A stretch of 64,000 nt of DNA from an uncultured Porphyromonadaceae bacterium (GTDB lineage Bacteria > Bacteroidota > Bacteroidia > Bacteroidales > Barnesiellaceae). The notes beneath the pieces were generated by a model, which searched no databases, was not told the origin of the DNA, and saw only the letters and a program-made list of their open reading frames with translations. Where the stretch lies: assembly GCA_900538555.1 (NCBI GenBank), contig UPYI01000013.1:1-64000 (forward strand), given 5' to 3'. This document shows, piece after piece, positions 62,848 to 64,000 of this stretch. A program made the translations under genes and the position numbers. How positions within the stretch are numbered: position 1 is the first letter of the stretch; each line of letters begins with the position of its first letter.

Positions 62848-63927
62848 ATGAAAAGAATATTGTGTGCATTAAGCTGTATATCGTTGTATGTTTCGGCTTT
62901 GATGGCAGGAGCGGTTATTACATTCGACGAACCTAAATACGATTTCGGAACGATTCAGGAAGATGGGGGATCGGTTTCGCACGATTTCCGTTTTACGAAC
63001 ACCGGATCGGAAGCACTGGTCGTTGTGGATGTACGTACGACTTGCGGTTGTACAGTGCCCCAGTATCCGCACGAACCGATCGCTCCCGGACAGGAAGGAT
63101 TTATAAAGGTGACGTATAATCCGAAGGGTCGTCCCGGAAAATTTTCGAAGGGTATATATGTCACCACCAATACCGTTCCCGATAAAGCGGTGTTGCGTAT
63201 ATCGGGCATGGTCGATTCGGAGGATGCCGCCGAGTCGGTGGTGTATGCCTATAATATCGGCGATTTGAAATTGAGAACTCTCTCCGCATCGTTTTTCCAG
63301 ACACCGAAAGGGGCAGACCGTACTTACCGGATCGAGGTTCTGAACGGTTCGGATAAGCCGATGACTCCCTCTGTGGGGAATTGTCCGGCATACATTTCGG
63401 CAGAATTTGTTCCGGCGACCTTGCCGGCAGGAGGCAAAGGCGAATTGGTGGTTGTCTACCATCCCGATCTGGCTTCGGACTGGGGGCTTATAAAAGACGA
63501 ACTGCGGATCGATCTGGGTGACGGTCATTTTGCCGATACGTTCAATACCATTACCGTATCTGCCAATGTGGTGGAAAATTTCCGATTGCTGTCGGCAGAG
63601 GAACTGGCGAATGCACCCGAGATCGTTGTGTCGCCCAATGTGCTCGATTTCGGGATTATGCGCGACAACCGCAAGGTGAAACAGACCGTACAGATCGAGA
63701 ACCGGGGCAAGTCGCCTTTGATTATCCGGAAAATCGGGAATTCGAACAAATTGATTTCGGTAAAGGCGAAATCTATGACCGTCAAGCCGGGAAAAACGAC
63801 GGAACTGGAAATAGAGATAAATCCCGAACTGGCTCGGGCAAGCCTGCTCAACAGTCGGGTAGTCATTATCAGCAATTCGCCGAAAAACAGTAATACATCG
63901 GTACGGGTGCTGGGAAAAATAGAGTAG
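62848..63927 (+). CDS. DUF1573 domain protein, 359 aa
   Basis: The protein has a signal peptide (MKRILCALSCISLYVSALMAG). A first DUF1573/ASH domain (about residues 25-125) matches the upstream gene (FDEPKYDFGTIQEDGGSVSHDF, TTCGCTVPQYPHEPIAPGQ). A middle domain and a last ASH domain (about 255-359, NVLDFGIMRDNRKVKQTVQIEN) follow. It is probably a paralogue of the gene before it, formed by duplication, and the two are likely cotranscribed. It is followed after 21 bases by the gene at the window edge. Confidence 0.88.
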   Translation: MKRILCALSCISLYVSALMAGAVITFDEPKYDFGTIQEDGGSVSHDFRFTNTGSEALVVVDVRTTCGCTVPQYPHEPIAPGQEGFIKVTYNPKGRPGKFSKGIYVTTNTVPDKAVLRISGMVDSEDAAESVVYAYNIGDLKLRTLSASFFQTPKGADRTYRIEVLNGSDKPMTPSVGNCPAYISAEFVPATLPAGGKGELVVVYHPDLASDWGLIKDELRIDLGDGHFADTFNTITVSANVVENFRLLSAEELANAPEIVVSPNVLDFGIMRDNRKVKQTVQIENRGKSPLIIRKIGNSNKLISVKAKSMTVKPGKTTELEIEINPELARASLLNSRVVIISNSPKNSNTSVRVLGKIE

Positions 63928-63948
63928 TAAGCGATAAACAAGAATACC

Positions 63949-64000
63949 ATGGAACATCCTGAAAATAGTGAAGAATATGCGGGGCTGACCGTAAATAAGG
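63949..64000 (+). CDS. Start of a gene cut by the window end; possibly MeaB-like GTPase
   Basis: Only 17 codons are visible (MEHPENSEEYAGLTVNK). This opening resembles the N-terminus that I recall for methylmalonyl-CoA mutase-associated GTPase MeaB of Bacteroidales, which protects the mutase in the propionate pathway. The identification rests on very few residues. It starts 21 bases after the DUF1573 gene and is probably in its operon. Confidence 0.4.
   Translation, partial: MEHPENSEEYAGLTVNK

Overview
The window is a stretch of a Bacteroidales-type chromosome (phylum Bacteroidota). I infer this from the secE-nusG-rplKAJL-rpoBC block, from secreted proteins with type IX-like C-terminal tails, from families typical of the order (DUF4954, DUF1573, the M10-like metalloprotease, streptopain-like C10 peptidase), and from promoters of the Bacteroidota form TTTG-N19/20-TAnnTTTG, which can be read directly upstream of many genes. 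I do not assign a genus.

Layout. 1-11.3 kb: tRNA-Trp, secE, nusG, rplK, rplA, rplJ, rplL, rpoB and rpoC on the + strand, with hairpins after rplL, between rpoB and rpoC, and after rpoC. 11.3-16.2 kb: a small unknown gene, a zinc/cadmium-type CDF transporter with a natural eight-histidine tail, an acyltransferase-3 gene split by a C8 tract, trpS and an Lrp/AsnC regulator. 16.5-26.5 kb: a GNAT, a metal ABC binding lipoprotein with its ATPase (no permease beside it), dprA, a thioesterase, a secreted C45-like hydrolase, an iron-type alcohol dehydrogenase, and the hflX-DUF4954 pair. 26.6-31.5 kb: a leftward four-gene unit of unknown purpose (acidic protein, large NPCBM-repeat secreted protein, helical protein, DUF1963/YwqG protein). 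31.5-37 kb: a membrane-anchored GNAT fusion, an HxlR regulator divergent from a secreted MBL-like protein, and a compact PNPOx / zinc macrodomain / class M sirtuin operon that points to reversible protein ADP-ribosylation. 37-54.5 kb: a secreted zinc metalloprotease, a hybrid histidine kinase plus sigma-54 activator pair, a membrane AraC regulator, a secreted nuclease, a LysM glucosaminidase, cdd, dnaX, ansA and class I fumarase. 54.8-59.4 kb: a five-gene phage-like island whose second gene looks like an SU10/HK97-fold major capsid protein, with no terminase, portal, integrase or lysis gene beside it. 59.8-64 kb: a streptopain-like C10 protease of foreign codon style, two DUF1573 proteins, and the first codons of a gene that resembles MeaB.

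Three things stand out. First, a family of 75-85 bp repeats, each carrying a complete Bacteroidota promoter plus a short palindrome, lies in front of several unrelated genes; upstream of cdd it is a perfect 84-bp tandem array with six -7 boxes. Second, the capsid island is compact and self-contained, its codon style matches its neighbours, and its capsid protein starts with a signal-peptide-like segment. Third, the acyltransferase has a homopolymer tract at which one base decides between a truncated and a full-length protein. Many start codons below were moved downstream of the longest open frame because the -7 box overlaps or follows the longer start.
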